This document shows positions 50,909 to 59,573 of a DNA stretch of 64,000 bases, piece by piece. Position numbers and translations under genes: made by a program. Numbering within the stretch: position 1 is the first letter of the stretch; every line of letters starts with the position of its first letter. This DNA is from DATKQY01 sp035532475. Its GTDB lineage: Bacteria; Actinomycetota; Acidimicrobiia; Acidimicrobiales; Bog-793. The stretch covers positions 50,758-114,757 of the forward strand of contig DATKQY010000061.1 of assembly GCA_035532475.1 (NCBI GenBank), given 5' to 3'. Under the pieces are notes generated by a model. The model was not told where the DNA came from, searched no databases, and was given only the letters and a program-made list of their open reading frames with translations.

Positions 50909-51291
50909 CCGCTTGCTCACCACCTCAGGCCGCTGCGCGACGACGCGCGCGCACGATCATCTCCTAACGACCTCGAGCGGGCTTCCTTCAAACGGGTGAT
51001 CCTCCTCCGCTGTGTCGGCAAATTCCTACCGCGGATCAGGGGGGTGCGCACCGGATCGGAGGCACGTCCGGGCGGAGGGCGCCCGACGTCCCCCGGGGCC
51101 GGCGCTCGCCACCGGAAACGCCCGGTCGAGGAGCCGCCCCGACACCGCCGTCCGCCGTGCCTCCAGGCGGAGCCCGCGCTGCGCGGCTCGCGTACGGCCC
51201 GGCGCCCGGCGCGGTGTCCGCTCCGGCGGCCGAAGCCGGCGACCGCCCTCGCGGTTGAACCGGTGGACGGCGAAACTGGGAGGCAGCGGCG
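50909..51291. other. 383-bp region without a gene
   Basis: No protein-like frame. It should contain the glycosyltransferase promoter (minus) and the original FMN-reductase promoter (plus). Nothing else was seen. Confidence 0.5.
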
Positions 51292-51360
51292 ATGCCGAAC
51301 CGACGTGTCCTGCTGGTCTCGGGAAGCACCCGGACCGGCTCGATGAGCAGCGCGGCGCTT
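51292..51360 (+). pseudogene. 5' stub of an NADPH-dependent FMN reductase
   Basis: MPNRRVLLVSGSTRTGSMSS is the start of the flavodoxin-like FMN reductase fold, with the flavin phosphate loop GSTRTGS. A GGGAGG ribosome site precedes the ATG. After about 23 residues similarity ends and the sequence passes into an MMPL-like 3' fragment, so most of the gene is deleted. Confidence 0.6.
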
Positions 51361-51362
51361 CG

Positions 51363-51592
51363 CGGAGGATCGCCGTCGGGCTGGCCGCGAGTTGCTCATC
51401 GACGCGACAGTCGTGCAGCTCCTGCTCGTGCCCTCGGTGATGTACCTCCTCGGGCGCTCGTGCTGGTGGTTGCCGCGCTGGCTCGACCGGGTGCTGCCCC
51501 GCATCGACGCCGAGGGCGGCGAGGACGGCGACGCCGACGAGGGCGCGCGACGGCACGGCGAAAGACCGAGCCCGGCGGCCTGCCCGCCATGA
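51363..51592 (+). pseudogene. 3' stub of an MMPL/RND-family transporter
   Basis: LLIDATVVQLLLVPSVMYLL and WWLPRWLDRVLPRID are the last-helix and tail sequence of MMPL-type actinobacterial transporters. The preceding IAVGLAA block joins only if one G is added at 51389. It ends with an ATGA overlap with the TetR gene, so it was originally the gene upstream of tetR in an efflux operon. The first 90% or so is missing, joined to the FMN-reductase stub. Confidence 0.65.
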
Positions 51593-52342
51593 GCGAGGAG
51601 GCGTCGGACGGTCGGCGCGAGCGCCGGGAGCGCAATCGGCAGGCGGTGCTCGACGCCGCCCCGGCCCTCGTCGATGAGGGCCGGGGCGGCCCGACCGTCG
51701 AGCAGGTGACGGAGCGGTCGGGCCTCTCGCAGCGCTCGACCTTCCGCTACTTCGACGGGCTCGACGACCTTCACCGAGCCGTCGTGCAGCGCAAGCTGGA
51801 GCTCGCCGGGCCGCTGCTCGCCTTCGACCCGGTGCGCGAGACCCCCTCGAAGAACGGGTGGCCCGCCTCGTCGCCTACCGCTGCAAGCTCTACAGGGCCC
51901 TCGAGCACCCGCGCGCCTCGCGCTCTCGCGCCAACCCGTGACGCCGGTGATCGCGGACGAGGTCGCCCGGTTCCGGACCCTCATCGACGGACAGCTCCGG
52001 GGGCTGTTCGCCCCCGAGCTCACCGCGCTCGGGCACGAAGAGGCCGAGGAGCTCGCGGTGCTCGTCGAGGTCACGGTCTCCTTCGCCGCCTGGGACCTCA
52101 TGACCCGCGTCGCTGGCCACTCCACCATGCAGGTCTCGAGCGCCTGGACGAGGGCGCCCCTCGCCCTCCTCGTGCCGGGGTCCCGGCTGAGCGCCCCCGC
52201 CGGGAGCGCTCGCCTCCCCGGTAGGCACGCCGTCGGTGCCGCCCGTCGGCCGGACAGAGACGTTGGACCCTGGGCAGCGCCCAGACGACGGTTTATGGTC
52301 AGAGCTGGGGTCGGGCAAGGAGGTAGCGGACATGATCTTTGA
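51589..52342 (+). pseudogene. TetR-family regulator, two frameshifts
   Basis: ATG 51589 opens a TetR HTH (GGPTVEQVTERSGLSQRSTF, RYFDGLDDLHRAVVQ). The frame breaks at C5 51842-51846; with one more C it continues ERVARLVAYRCKLYRALEHP. It breaks again at CCC 51935-51937; with one more C it continues VTPVIADEVARFRTLIDGQL and a normal TetR C-terminal domain (SFAAWDLMTRVAGHS). The exact end is uncertain since the last residues overlap the DUF302 start region. Two single-base losses in C runs may be sequencing errors. Confidence 0.75.
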
Positions 52343-52730
52343 GGAAAGCCTCGTGCTGTCAGAACCGTTCGACGAAGCGCTCGCCAAGGTCAGGCACTCG
52401 CTGGTGGCGGAGGGCTTCGGCGTCCTCACCGAGATCGATGTGCAGGCCACCTTGAAGGAGAAGCTCGGCAAGGAGATGGGCCGCTACGTCATCTTGGGAG
52501 CCTGCAACCCGGGCCTCGCCAGCCGAGCGCTCGACATCGAGCCGCAGATCGGCGTGCTCTTGCCATGCAACGTCGTCGTGCGAGAGACGGACTCGGGAGT
52601 CCTCGTCGAGGCGATGGATCCCGGCGTGATGTCCACACTGGTCGGACGCGAGGAGCTCCGTCCCGTCGTGGACGACGCACGCCGGCTCATCGGCGACGCC
52701 CTCGGGCGGCTCTCGCCCGCCACGGCCTGA
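52332..52730 (+). CDS. DUF302 family protein
   Basis: 132 residues, one DUF302 domain: LSEPFDEALAKVRHSLVAEG, VLTEIDVQATLKEKLG, YVILGACNPGLASRALDIEP, VGVLLPCNVVV-type core and VMSTLVG end. Function is unknown; such genes are often seen with metal or sulfur genes. ATG 52332 has an AAGGAGG ribosome site. Soluble, no signal peptide. Confidence 0.92.
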   Translation: MIFEESLVLSEPFDEALAKVRHSLVAEGFGVLTEIDVQATLKEKLGKEMGRYVILGACNPGLASRALDIEPQIGVLLPCNVVVRETDSGVLVEAMDPGVMSTLVGREELRPVVDDARRLIGDALGRLSPATA

Positions 52731-52844
52731 GCGGGACGGCCCCGCCGTCGACGAAGGGGCGAAGGAGAGCCGCCCGAGCCATTCACCGACGCCGCCGACG
52801 CCGCCCGAGTGCCGGAGCAGTGGCGCGAAGTTGTCGGTTGGCGC

Positions 52845-53639
52845 CTACAGACCGGGAGGAAACGCGTGGTGGGCCGGAACACGTGGCGTCGCGCCCGCTG
52901 GTCCGTACCAGAGTGCGATCTCCTGGTGTGACACGAGGACGATGTCGGCCGGGTCGCCGAAGAACTCGTGGCCGTCGACGAACACCCGCAGAACAGACGT
53001 AGGACCGCTCCTCAGACTGCCGAGTCGACCGGTGCCGAGGCGCACGCCCCACTCGGTGAAGAACTGCCCGAGCGTGTAGGGCCGGTCTGTCGGCGACTCG
53101 ATGTGGATCACCCCACCCGCGTCGTGCGTGTGGAGCGCGGTGATGCCAACGGCCTGGCCTCCTCGGACGACGAAGCCGACGCCGGCCGGAACCGGCACCG
53201 CCGCCCCGGCGGCGATGACGTCGAGATGCGCGTGGTAGTGGACGGTCGTCGTCTCCGAAGCGGCGGCGGTCAGCCCGGCGGCGGCGATGTCGGACCGGGC
53301 GTCGGCGGGGAGCAGCCACGGCGGCGATGCGGCGGAGAGCGCGGCGGCGCTGGCGGGAGCGAACGGGATCGTCGCGACGGTGGCGGTGGCGCCGCCCGGT
53401 CGCGATCGCGGGCCGCCCGACGTCACAATGGCGAGGACGATCGCCCCGAGCAGCACGAGACCCCCGCCCAGCGCTTCGAACCGCAGTCTGCGTCTGCGCT
53501 GGAACGCGCGCGCCGGGGAGCCCTTCCTGCTGGCGCGGTCCGCGTGCCGCACCTCGTGCTCGCCTCGGGCGCCACGGCTCGGCTCAGGTCCGCGCGAACC
53601 GCAGATCCTCGTCTGCCGGTTCGCCCCCGTTCGCCTCAT
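52845..53639 (-). CDS. Membrane-anchored His-rich extracytoplasmic protein
   Basis: Up to 264 residues. A basic N-terminus and one membrane helix (GLVLLGAIVLAIV) precede an external domain with clustered histidines: VHYHAHLDVIAAGAAVPVP, GITALHTHDAGGVIHIESPT, then YTLGQFFTEWGVRLG, LRVFVDGHEFFGDPADIV and a His/Pro end. I recall the HYHAHLDV...HTHDxxGVIH pattern from a widespread unnamed family. The paired HxH motifs suggest metal binding, consistent with the copper genes next door. The start is uncertain; GTG codons nearer the helix are possible. Confidence 0.75.
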   Translation of the reverse strand: MRRTGANRQTRICGSRGPEPSRGARGEHEVRHADRASRKGSPARAFQRRRRLRFEALGGGLVLLGAIVLAIVTSGGPRSRPGGATATVATIPFAPASAAALSAASPPWLLPADARSDIAAAGLTAAASETTTVHYHAHLDVIAAGAAVPVPAGVGFVVRGGQAVGITALHTHDAGGVIHIESPTDRPYTLGQFFTEWGVRLGTGRLGSLRSGPTSVLRVFVDGHEFFGDPADIVLVSHQEIALWYGPAGATPRVPAHHAFPPGL

Positions 53640-53936
53640 CGGACGAGAGCAGGGTCGGCCATGGCTTCTCGACCATGGCGGGGAAGGCGGCGGCGGGACT
53701 GGTCGGTGTCCGGCGCGCCGGCCGTGACGCTGTCGGCCACCTCGTGCAGCCCCGCGGACGTCAGCTGCCCTGCTACCCCGCACGCCACCACCTCCAAAAG
53801 GATCGACGTGCGCACTGCTCGGGGGTAGGGCCATTTGTCCTTCCCGCGGAGGTGACCAAAGGCCGTACCCCCTGCCGGTATGGAGGTGCATCCTCGGTGC
53901 AGCGGCCCGGAATCCGGGTCCAAGGAGGTGCCTCTG

Positions 53937-54206
53937 ATGATGTTCTGGTACGGGGGGAGCTGGGCGTGGTGGCAGGCCGCCCTCATGTGGCTCATCATGA
54001 TCGGCTTTTGGGGTTTCGTGATCTGGATCGTCTACCACTTCGTGGTCTCCCCGATTCGTGGCACACGGAGTGAAGATCGAGATGATTCGGCCCGCCAGAT
54101 CCTCGCCGAGCGCCTCGCGCGAGGCGCGATCGACGTCGAGGAGTACCGACGGCTTCGCGACGAGCTCGACCAGCACCGCTCGGTCGGGACGGGAGCGACG
54201 AGATAG
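53937..54206 (+). CDS. SHOCT-domain small membrane protein
   Basis: 89 residues: one Trp-rich membrane helix (WQAALMWLIMIGFWGFVIWIVY) and a C-terminal SHOCT domain (ARQILAERLARGAIDVEEYR). SHOCT is a short oligomerisation-type module common in small membrane proteins beside metal-resistance genes. ATG 53937 has a perfect AAGGAGG ribosome site. It sits just upstream of the CsoR-controlled copper operon but before its promoter, so it has its own transcript. Confidence 0.85.
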   Translation: MMFWYGGSWAWWQAALMWLIMIGFWGFVIWIVYHFVVSPIRGTRSEDRDDSARQILAERLARGAIDVEEYRRLRDELDQHRSVGTGATR

Positions 54207-54330
54207 CGAGCGACCGCGACGCGCCCGCGCGCGAGGCCGCCCAGCGCGGCGTCCCGGCTCGCGCCGGGCGGCTGCACCTCGGCGAGAGACTGCCTCGCCC
54301 GCCAGCGCGAGACCGAGGTAGCTCCGAGTA

Positions 54331-54359
54331 TTGTGTCTCATACCCTCCAGGGGTATGAT
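54331..54359 (+). promoter_or_regulatory. Copper-operon promoter with CsoR operator
   Basis: TTGTGT (54331-54336), 17-bp spacer and TATGAT (54354-54359) form a strong vegetative promoter. The spacer and -10 are covered by CATACCC-TCCAG-GGGTATG (54339-54357), a perfect 7-bp-arm palindrome matching known CsoR boxes. Apo-CsoR would block polymerase; Cu(I) would release it. Confidence 0.85.
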
Positions 54360-54385
54360 GGGGGCCGAGATGAGAGGAGCCTGCG

Positions 54386-54589
54386 ATGCCCGAGATGATC
54401 ACCTACCGCGTGCCCGGGATGACCTGCGACCACTGCAAGACGGCGGTCCGCGGCGAGCTGAGCTCGGTCGCAGGCGTCGAGACCGTCGAGGTCGACCTCG
54501 ACACCAAGCTCGTCACAGTGACCGGCAGCGGGCTCGACGACCAGGTGCTTCGCGCCGCCATCGACGAGGCCGGCTACGAGGCGGCGTGA
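54386..54589 (+). CDS. copZ: CopZ-like copper chaperone
   Basis: 67-residue single heavy-metal-associated domain. The Cu(I) site MxCxxC is GMTCDHC, and the ferredoxin-like fold is complete, ending GYEAA. It should bind Cu(I) and pass it to the CopA ATPase encoded next; stop and start overlap by one base (TGATG). ATG 54386 has GAGGAGCC upstream and is the first gene after the CsoR box. Confidence 0.92.
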   Translation: MPEMITYRVPGMTCDHCKTAVRGELSSVAGVETVEVDLDTKLVTVTGSGLDDQVLRAAIDEAGYEAA

Positions 54590-56772
54590 TGACGGCAGCC
54601 ACCGAGGCCACCGAGGCCACCGATCGGGTCGAGCTCGCCATCGAGGGCATGACGTGCGCGTCGTGCGCGACGCGGATCGAGAAGCGCCTCAACCGCCTCG
54701 AGGGGGTGGCGGCGACCGTCAACTTCGCGAGCGAGCACGCCGCGGTGGCCTTCGACCCGGCGCACGTCAGCGTCGACGACCTGATCGGCGCCGTCGAAGC
54801 GGCCGGCTACCACGCCTCCCTGCCTGAAGCGGTGCTCGAGGGGGACCCTGGCAGACCGTTCCGGTTGCGACTCGCCCTCGCCGTCGTGCTGTCCCTGCCC
54901 CTGGTCCTTTTCGCGTGGGTGCCCCCGGCTCGCGTCCCGGGCTGGGAGTGGGTATCGCTCGCCCTTTCCATCCCCGTCGTCTTCTACAGCGGCTGGCCAT
55001 TCCACCGCGCCGCAGCAGCGAACGCGCGCCATGGAGCCGCGACGATGGACACGCTGATCTCCGTCGGGACGCTGGCGGCCTGGGTGTGGTCCACGGTCGT
55101 CGTCCTCGGCGGCCTCTCCGCGGGCGTCTACTTCGACACCGCCGGGGCCATCACGGCGCTCATCTTGTTCGGCCGCTACCTCGAGGCACGCGCGAAGCGC
55201 CGCTCGGGCGAAGCGATCCGCAAGCTCCTCGAGCTCGGGGCGAAGGAGGCACGAGTGCTCCACGACGGCGAGGAGGTGCTCGTGCCGGTCGACTCGCTCG
55301 TCGTCGGCGACCTGTTCGTCGTGCGGCCCGGCGAGAAGGTCGCGACCGACGGGGTCGTCAGGTCCGGGACCTCCGCGATCGACCGGTCGATGCTCACCGG
55401 TGAATCCGTGCCGGTAGAGGTCGGGCCAGGCGCCGACGTCGCCGGGGCCACGACCAACACCTCGGGCCGCCTCGTCGTCGAGGCGACCAGGGTCGGCGCA
55501 GCGACGGCGCTCGCCCAGATCGCGCGCCTCGTCGCTGACGCCCAGGCCGGCAAGGCGAAGGTCCAGCGTCTCGCGGATCGGGTCTCGGCGGTGTTCGTGC
55601 CCGTCGTCATCGGCGTGTCGCTGCTCACCCTCGCCGGATGGCTCGTCGCCGGCGTTGCGACGGGAGCCGCGTTCACCGCCGCGGTCGCCGTCATCGTCGT
55701 CGCCTGTCCTTGCGCGCTCGGCCTCGCGACGCCGACCGCCCTGATGGTCGGCACAGGTCGTGGAGCCCAGCTCGGCATCGTCATCAAAGGACCCGAGGTC
55801 CTCGAGCAGACGCGCCAGGTGACGACCATCGTGCTCGACAAGACGGGCACGCTCACCGAGGGAAAGATGGCGATCGTGGCGCTCGTCCCTGCCGAAGGCG
55901 TCGCCGAGAGCGACCTCCTCCGCCTCGTCGGGGCGGCCGAGGACGCGAGCGAGCACCCGATCGCGCGGGCGATCGCGGACCACGGGCGCCAACGCCTCGG
56001 GACCCTGCCGGTCGCCGAGCACTTCGCCGCTCGGGCCGGGCTCGGGATCGAGGCGGTCGTCGACGGCCACGCCGTCGTCGTCGGCCGGCCCGCGCTGCTC
56101 GCCGACTGGGGCGTCGCGCTTTCCGGAACGCTCGCCACCGAGGCCGAGCGCCTCGAGTCCGAGGGCACGACGGTCGTGGGCGTCGCATGGGACGGCGCTC
56201 CTCGGGGACTCGTCGCCGTCGCCGACCGTGTCAGGCCGACAAGTCAAGCGGCGATCGCCGAGCTGCGCGCCCTCGGGCTCACCCCGGTGCTGCTCACTGG
56301 TGACAACGAGCGGACGGCCAACGCCGTAGCCGCCGAGGTCGGGATCGACCGGGTACTCGCGAACGTCCTCCCCGACGAGAAGGCGGCCGAGATCGCCCGG
56401 CTGCAGGCGGCCGGCGAGGTCGTCGCCATGGTCGGCGACGGCGTGAACGACGCTCCCGCCCTCGCGAAGGCCGACCTCGGCCTCGCGATCGGGACCGGCA
56501 CCGACGTCGCGATCGAGGCCTCCGACCTCACCCTCGTCTCGGGCGACCTGCGCGCGGCGGCGGACGCGATCCGCCTTTCCCGCCGGACGCTTCGCACCAT
56601 CAAGGGCAACTTGTACTGGGCGTTCGCCTACAACGTCGCCGCGATTCCGCTTGCCGTCGCCGGCATCGTGAATCCGATCGTCGCCGCCGCCGCGATGGCG
56701 TTCTCGAGCATCTTCGTCGTCTCGAACTCGCTTCGGCTGCGGCGCTTCCGCCCGCTCGAGGAGCGGTCGTGA
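54589..56772 (+). CDS. copA: Copper-exporting P1B-type ATPase
   Basis: 727 residues. An N-terminal metal-binding domain (IEGMTCASCATRIEKRLNRL) precedes eight membrane helices with the CPC site (VACPCALGLATPTALM). The P-domain has DKTGTLTEGK, the N-domain EDASEHPIARAI, and hinge GDGVNDAPALAKADLG. Late helices carry YNVAAIPLAVAG and AAAMAFSSIFVVSNSLRL, the N/Y and M-x2-SS signature of the Cu(I) subgroup. It exports Cu(I). GTG 54586 is an equally possible start. Ends in a GTGA overlap with csoR. Confidence 0.95.
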   Translation: MTAATEATEATDRVELAIEGMTCASCATRIEKRLNRLEGVAATVNFASEHAAVAFDPAHVSVDDLIGAVEAAGYHASLPEAVLEGDPGRPFRLRLALAVVLSLPLVLFAWVPPARVPGWEWVSLALSIPVVFYSGWPFHRAAAANARHGAATMDTLISVGTLAAWVWSTVVVLGGLSAGVYFDTAGAITALILFGRYLEARAKRRSGEAIRKLLELGAKEARVLHDGEEVLVPVDSLVVGDLFVVRPGEKVATDGVVRSGTSAIDRSMLTGESVPVEVGPGADVAGATTNTSGRLVVEATRVGAATALAQIARLVADAQAGKAKVQRLADRVSAVFVPVVIGVSLLTLAGWLVAGVATGAAFTAAVAVIVVACPCALGLATPTALMVGTGRGAQLGIVIKGPEVLEQTRQVTTIVLDKTGTLTEGKMAIVALVPAEGVAESDLLRLVGAAEDASEHPIARAIADHGRQRLGTLPVAEHFAARAGLGIEAVVDGHAVVVGRPALLADWGVALSGTLATEAERLESEGTTVVGVAWDGAPRGLVAVADRVRPTSQAAIAELRALGLTPVLLTGDNERTANAVAAEVGIDRVLANVLPDEKAAEIARLQAAGEVVAMVGDGVNDAPALAKADLGLAIGTGTDVAIEASDLTLVSGDLRAAADAIRLSRRTLRTIKGNLYWAFAYNVAAIPLAVAGIVNPIVAAAAMAFSSIFVVSNSLRLRRFRPLEERS

Positions 56773-57098
56773 CCGACGCCGCCGAGGCCGCTCCCGAGGC
56801 CACAGCCCCCACCTACGGCTACGTCGCCGACAAGGAAGCGCTGATCAAGCGGATGCGTCGGATCGAGGGACAGGCTCGCGGGATCGAGAAGATGATCGCC
56901 GAGGACCGCTACTGCATCGACATCCTCACGCAGATCGCGGCCGTCGACACCGCGCTCGAGGCGGTGGCGTTCAAGATCCTCGACGACCACGTGAACCACT
57001 GCGTGAAGGGCGCTCTCGCCTCGGGCGACGAGGCGGTCGCCGCCGAGAAGAGCCGGGAGCTGCTCGAAGCGGTCCACCGCTTCGCCCGGACGCGCTGA
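56769..57098 (+). CDS. csoR: CsoR copper-sensing repressor
   Basis: 109-residue all-helical repressor (DUF156). The Cu(I) ligands are visible: Cys in DRYCIDIL, and His plus Cys in HVNHCVKG, giving the C-H-C set of copper sensors. MRRIEGQARGIEKMI is the conserved DNA-binding face. It overlaps copA by four bases and so is autoregulated through the box at 54339-54357. Confidence 0.95.
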   Translation: MTDAAEAAPEATAPTYGYVADKEALIKRMRRIEGQARGIEKMIAEDRYCIDILTQIAAVDTALEAVAFKILDDHVNHCVKGALASGDEAVAAEKSRELLEAVHRFARTR

Positions 57099-57199
57099 GC
57101 GCCCCGCACGATCGAGCAGGAGCCGACCACGCCTGCCTCGAGCGCGGGAGTCGGGACGCTTCGCCCTGGCATCAGCCGGCAACCGAATGAGGAGGGGCG

Positions 57200-58429
57200 A
57201 TGAGGGAGCTGGACGCCGTCCGCCATGCCCTCGAGGTCGCCGGCGGGATGGCTTGGCAGATCACCTGGTCGCTGATCCTCGGGTTCGTCCTGTCCGCGAT
57301 CGTCCAGGCGCTGGTGAAGAAGGCGACGATCGTCCGCCTTCTCGGTGATCACCGGCCGAGATCCCTGCTGATTGCATCCGGACTGGGCATCGCAAGCTCC
57401 TCGTGCTCCTACGCCGCGGTGGCCCTGGCTCGTTCGCTGTTTCGCAAGGGTGCCGACTTCGTCGCGGCGATGACCTTCGAGATCGCCTCGACGAACCTCG
57501 TCGTCGAACTTGGGATCATCATGGCGATGTTGCTCGGCTGGCAGTTCACGGTCGCGGAGTTCGTCGGTGGGCCGATCATGATCGTCCTGATCGCGCTGCT
57601 CTTCCGGCTGTTCCTCCGTCAGCGCCTGCTCGATGCCGCCCATCGTCAAGCAGACAAGGGCCTCGCCGGTCAGATGGAGGGCCACGCAGCGATGGACATG
57701 AGCATCGAGTCGAGCGCCAGCACGTGGCGCCGGCTGCGCTCGAGCGCGGGGTTCACCTCCGTCGCCCACATATTCGTGATGGAGTGGGCCGCCGTGCTTC
57801 GCGACGTCGTCGCCGGGCTGCTGCTCGCCGGCGCGCTCGGCGCCTGGGTCCCGGACAGCTTCTGGCGCCACCTGTTCCTCTCCGCTCATCCCCTGCTGGC
57901 GAAGCTCTGGGGGCCGCTTCTCGGGCCGGTCATCTCGGTGTTCGCCTTCGTCTGCTCGATCGGCAACGTCCCGCTCGCCGCGGTGCTCTGGAACGGGGGC
58001 ATCAGCTTCGGCGGCGTCGTAGCGTTCATCTTCGCCGACCTGATCATCGTCCCGATCCTGGTCATCTACCGCAAGTACTACGGGACGAGGATGATGCTTC
58101 TCATCTTCTGCACCTTCTACCTGGCGATGGCCGGGGCCGGCTTCGCGGTCGAGCTCATCTTCGGCGGCGCCGGGCTCGTCCCTTCGACCCGCGACGCCAC
58201 GGTGCTCCACACCGGTGTCACCTGGGACTACACATCGATCTTGAACATCGTCTTCCTTGTGCTCGCCGGCGTCCTGTGCTTGCGGTTCATCACCACTGGT
58301 GGGTACCAGATGCTGAGGATGATGGGGGGCCGTCCGAACGCAGGCACCGACCATGGCGTCGCCGGGGGGGCAGCTTCCCCGCGCCTGGACGGTCAGGTCG
58401 GTCCCGAAGGCCGCGACCCTCATCGTTGA
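57200..58429 (+). CDS. Permease, YraQ/ArsP-like family
   Basis: 409 residues, about 8-10 membrane helices. LIASGLGIASSSCSYAAVAL with a Cys pair region, KGADFVAAMTFEIASTNLVV and VCSIGNVPLAAVLWNGGISF are diagnostic of the DUF318 permease family, which includes organoarsenical efflux proteins; here a metal(loid) or thiol compound is likely but unproven. ATG 57200 has GAGGAGGGG. It follows csoR after 101 bp and may be part of the copper transcript. The last 40 residues are low-complexity. Confidence 0.85.
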   Translation: MRELDAVRHALEVAGGMAWQITWSLILGFVLSAIVQALVKKATIVRLLGDHRPRSLLIASGLGIASSSCSYAAVALARSLFRKGADFVAAMTFEIASTNLVVELGIIMAMLLGWQFTVAEFVGGPIMIVLIALLFRLFLRQRLLDAAHRQADKGLAGQMEGHAAMDMSIESSASTWRRLRSSAGFTSVAHIFVMEWAAVLRDVVAGLLLAGALGAWVPDSFWRHLFLSAHPLLAKLWGPLLGPVISVFAFVCSIGNVPLAAVLWNGGISFGGVVAFIFADLIIVPILVIYRKYYGTRMMLLIFCTFYLAMAGAGFAVELIFGGAGLVPSTRDATVLHTGVTWDYTSILNIVFLVLAGVLCLRFITTGGYQMLRMMGGRPNAGTDHGVAGGAASPRLDGQVGPEGRDPHR

Positions 58430-58764
58430 ACCAGGTCCGGCTCATACCGGTCATCGACCCGGACGGCGGGGACCTTCGGCTCCAGTCCAGGTGTCAGCCG
58501 CGCCCACGACGGCACGGCAGAGTCGGGCGTCAGCATCGGAGAACCGGCCGACGCAGGCCTCTCGCGCACCGAAGTTGAGAACGTCGCCGGGTCCGGCCGG
58601 GGCGAGTCCGAACCGACAGCTGGGCTCCGCCACACCCCTGCGCCCGTCGGTCCTTTCGGATCGACGGGCAACCGCCGGGAGCATCCTGGCAGGAGTCAGG
58701 TCCTTTGCCCCTCGTGGAGACCTTGCGGAGGTGACGTAATGAGGTAAGGAAGGCGGCGGCGACG
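58430..58764. other. 335-bp region without a recognisable gene
   Basis: Frames are short and lack motifs. Only the promoter region of the next gene is expected here. Confidence 0.45.
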
Positions 58765-59440
58765 TTGCCGACCCTCGCGCCGGTGATCGCACTGTTCGTG
58801 GCGCTTGTGGTCCTGGTGATTCGCCGTCACAGGGATGCCCCGGGTTGGTCTCGTGCCATGCGACGGACGGCCTTGGGCCTCACGGCAGGGTACGTCGGGC
58901 TGTTCGGGCTGTTCGTCATCGGAGAGACGTTCGGCGATCCCGGGGGTGGGAGGCCCTCGGTCTTGTCGCCCTGTGGCTCGTGCCCCTCGTGGGCCTCAGC
59001 TTGTTCGCCTGGTTCTGCCCCGACGACGCCCGACTTCCCCTGACGGTCGTCACGGCCTCGATGGTGGCGGTCGATGTCTGGTACGCGTTCGACAGCCCGC
59101 ATTGGCGCTCCTTTGAGGATTCGCGCGGACCGGTGCGCGGTGTCGTGGCGTTCGCGCTCTGTGCCGCCCTCGGCGCCTTCGGCTACCGACGCCCCCGAAC
59201 GGGTGGCATCCTCCTGCTCGTCGCGAGCATCTTCCCGGTGGTCCTGTCGATCCTGGCCACCGGCGCGTTGGGGCCGAGTTCGGTCGTCGCGCTGAGGAGT
59301 CCCGCAGCACTGACCGGCATCCTCTACCTCTGGTCGACCGTCGTGCACGGGTCGACGCCGGTGCCCGGCCCGCGTGACTCGCCGCCGCCAGCCGATACCA
59401 AGCGACCCACCGACCAGGGCAGCTGGGTTCGCGGGCAACC
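58765..59440 (+). pseudogene. Multi-pass membrane protein, frameshifted
   Basis: TTG 58765 (AAGGAAGG upstream) starts a hydrophobic protein: APVIALFVALVVLVIRRHRD and ALGLTAGYVGLFGLFVIGET. The frame fails at G5 58942-58946; with one more G it continues WEALGLVALWLVPLVGLSLF, then VVAFALCAALGAFGYRRP, ILLLVASIFPVVLSILAT and ALTGILYLWSTVV, about six helices in all. The proper stop is not evident: the second frame runs on into antisense of the next gene, so the 3' end may also be damaged. No family recognised; the end coordinate is approximate. Confidence 0.6.
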
Positions 59441-59573
59441 GGTCGTCCTCGAGCTGGACCGGATCTGGTCGGACGAGACGGTGCGGATCCCGTGCCGGAC
59501 GCGGAAGCGGCGCGCACGGACCTTTCGCGCCTTGACGCCCGCACGGGCCGAGAGGATCCTCCCGCGCCGACCG

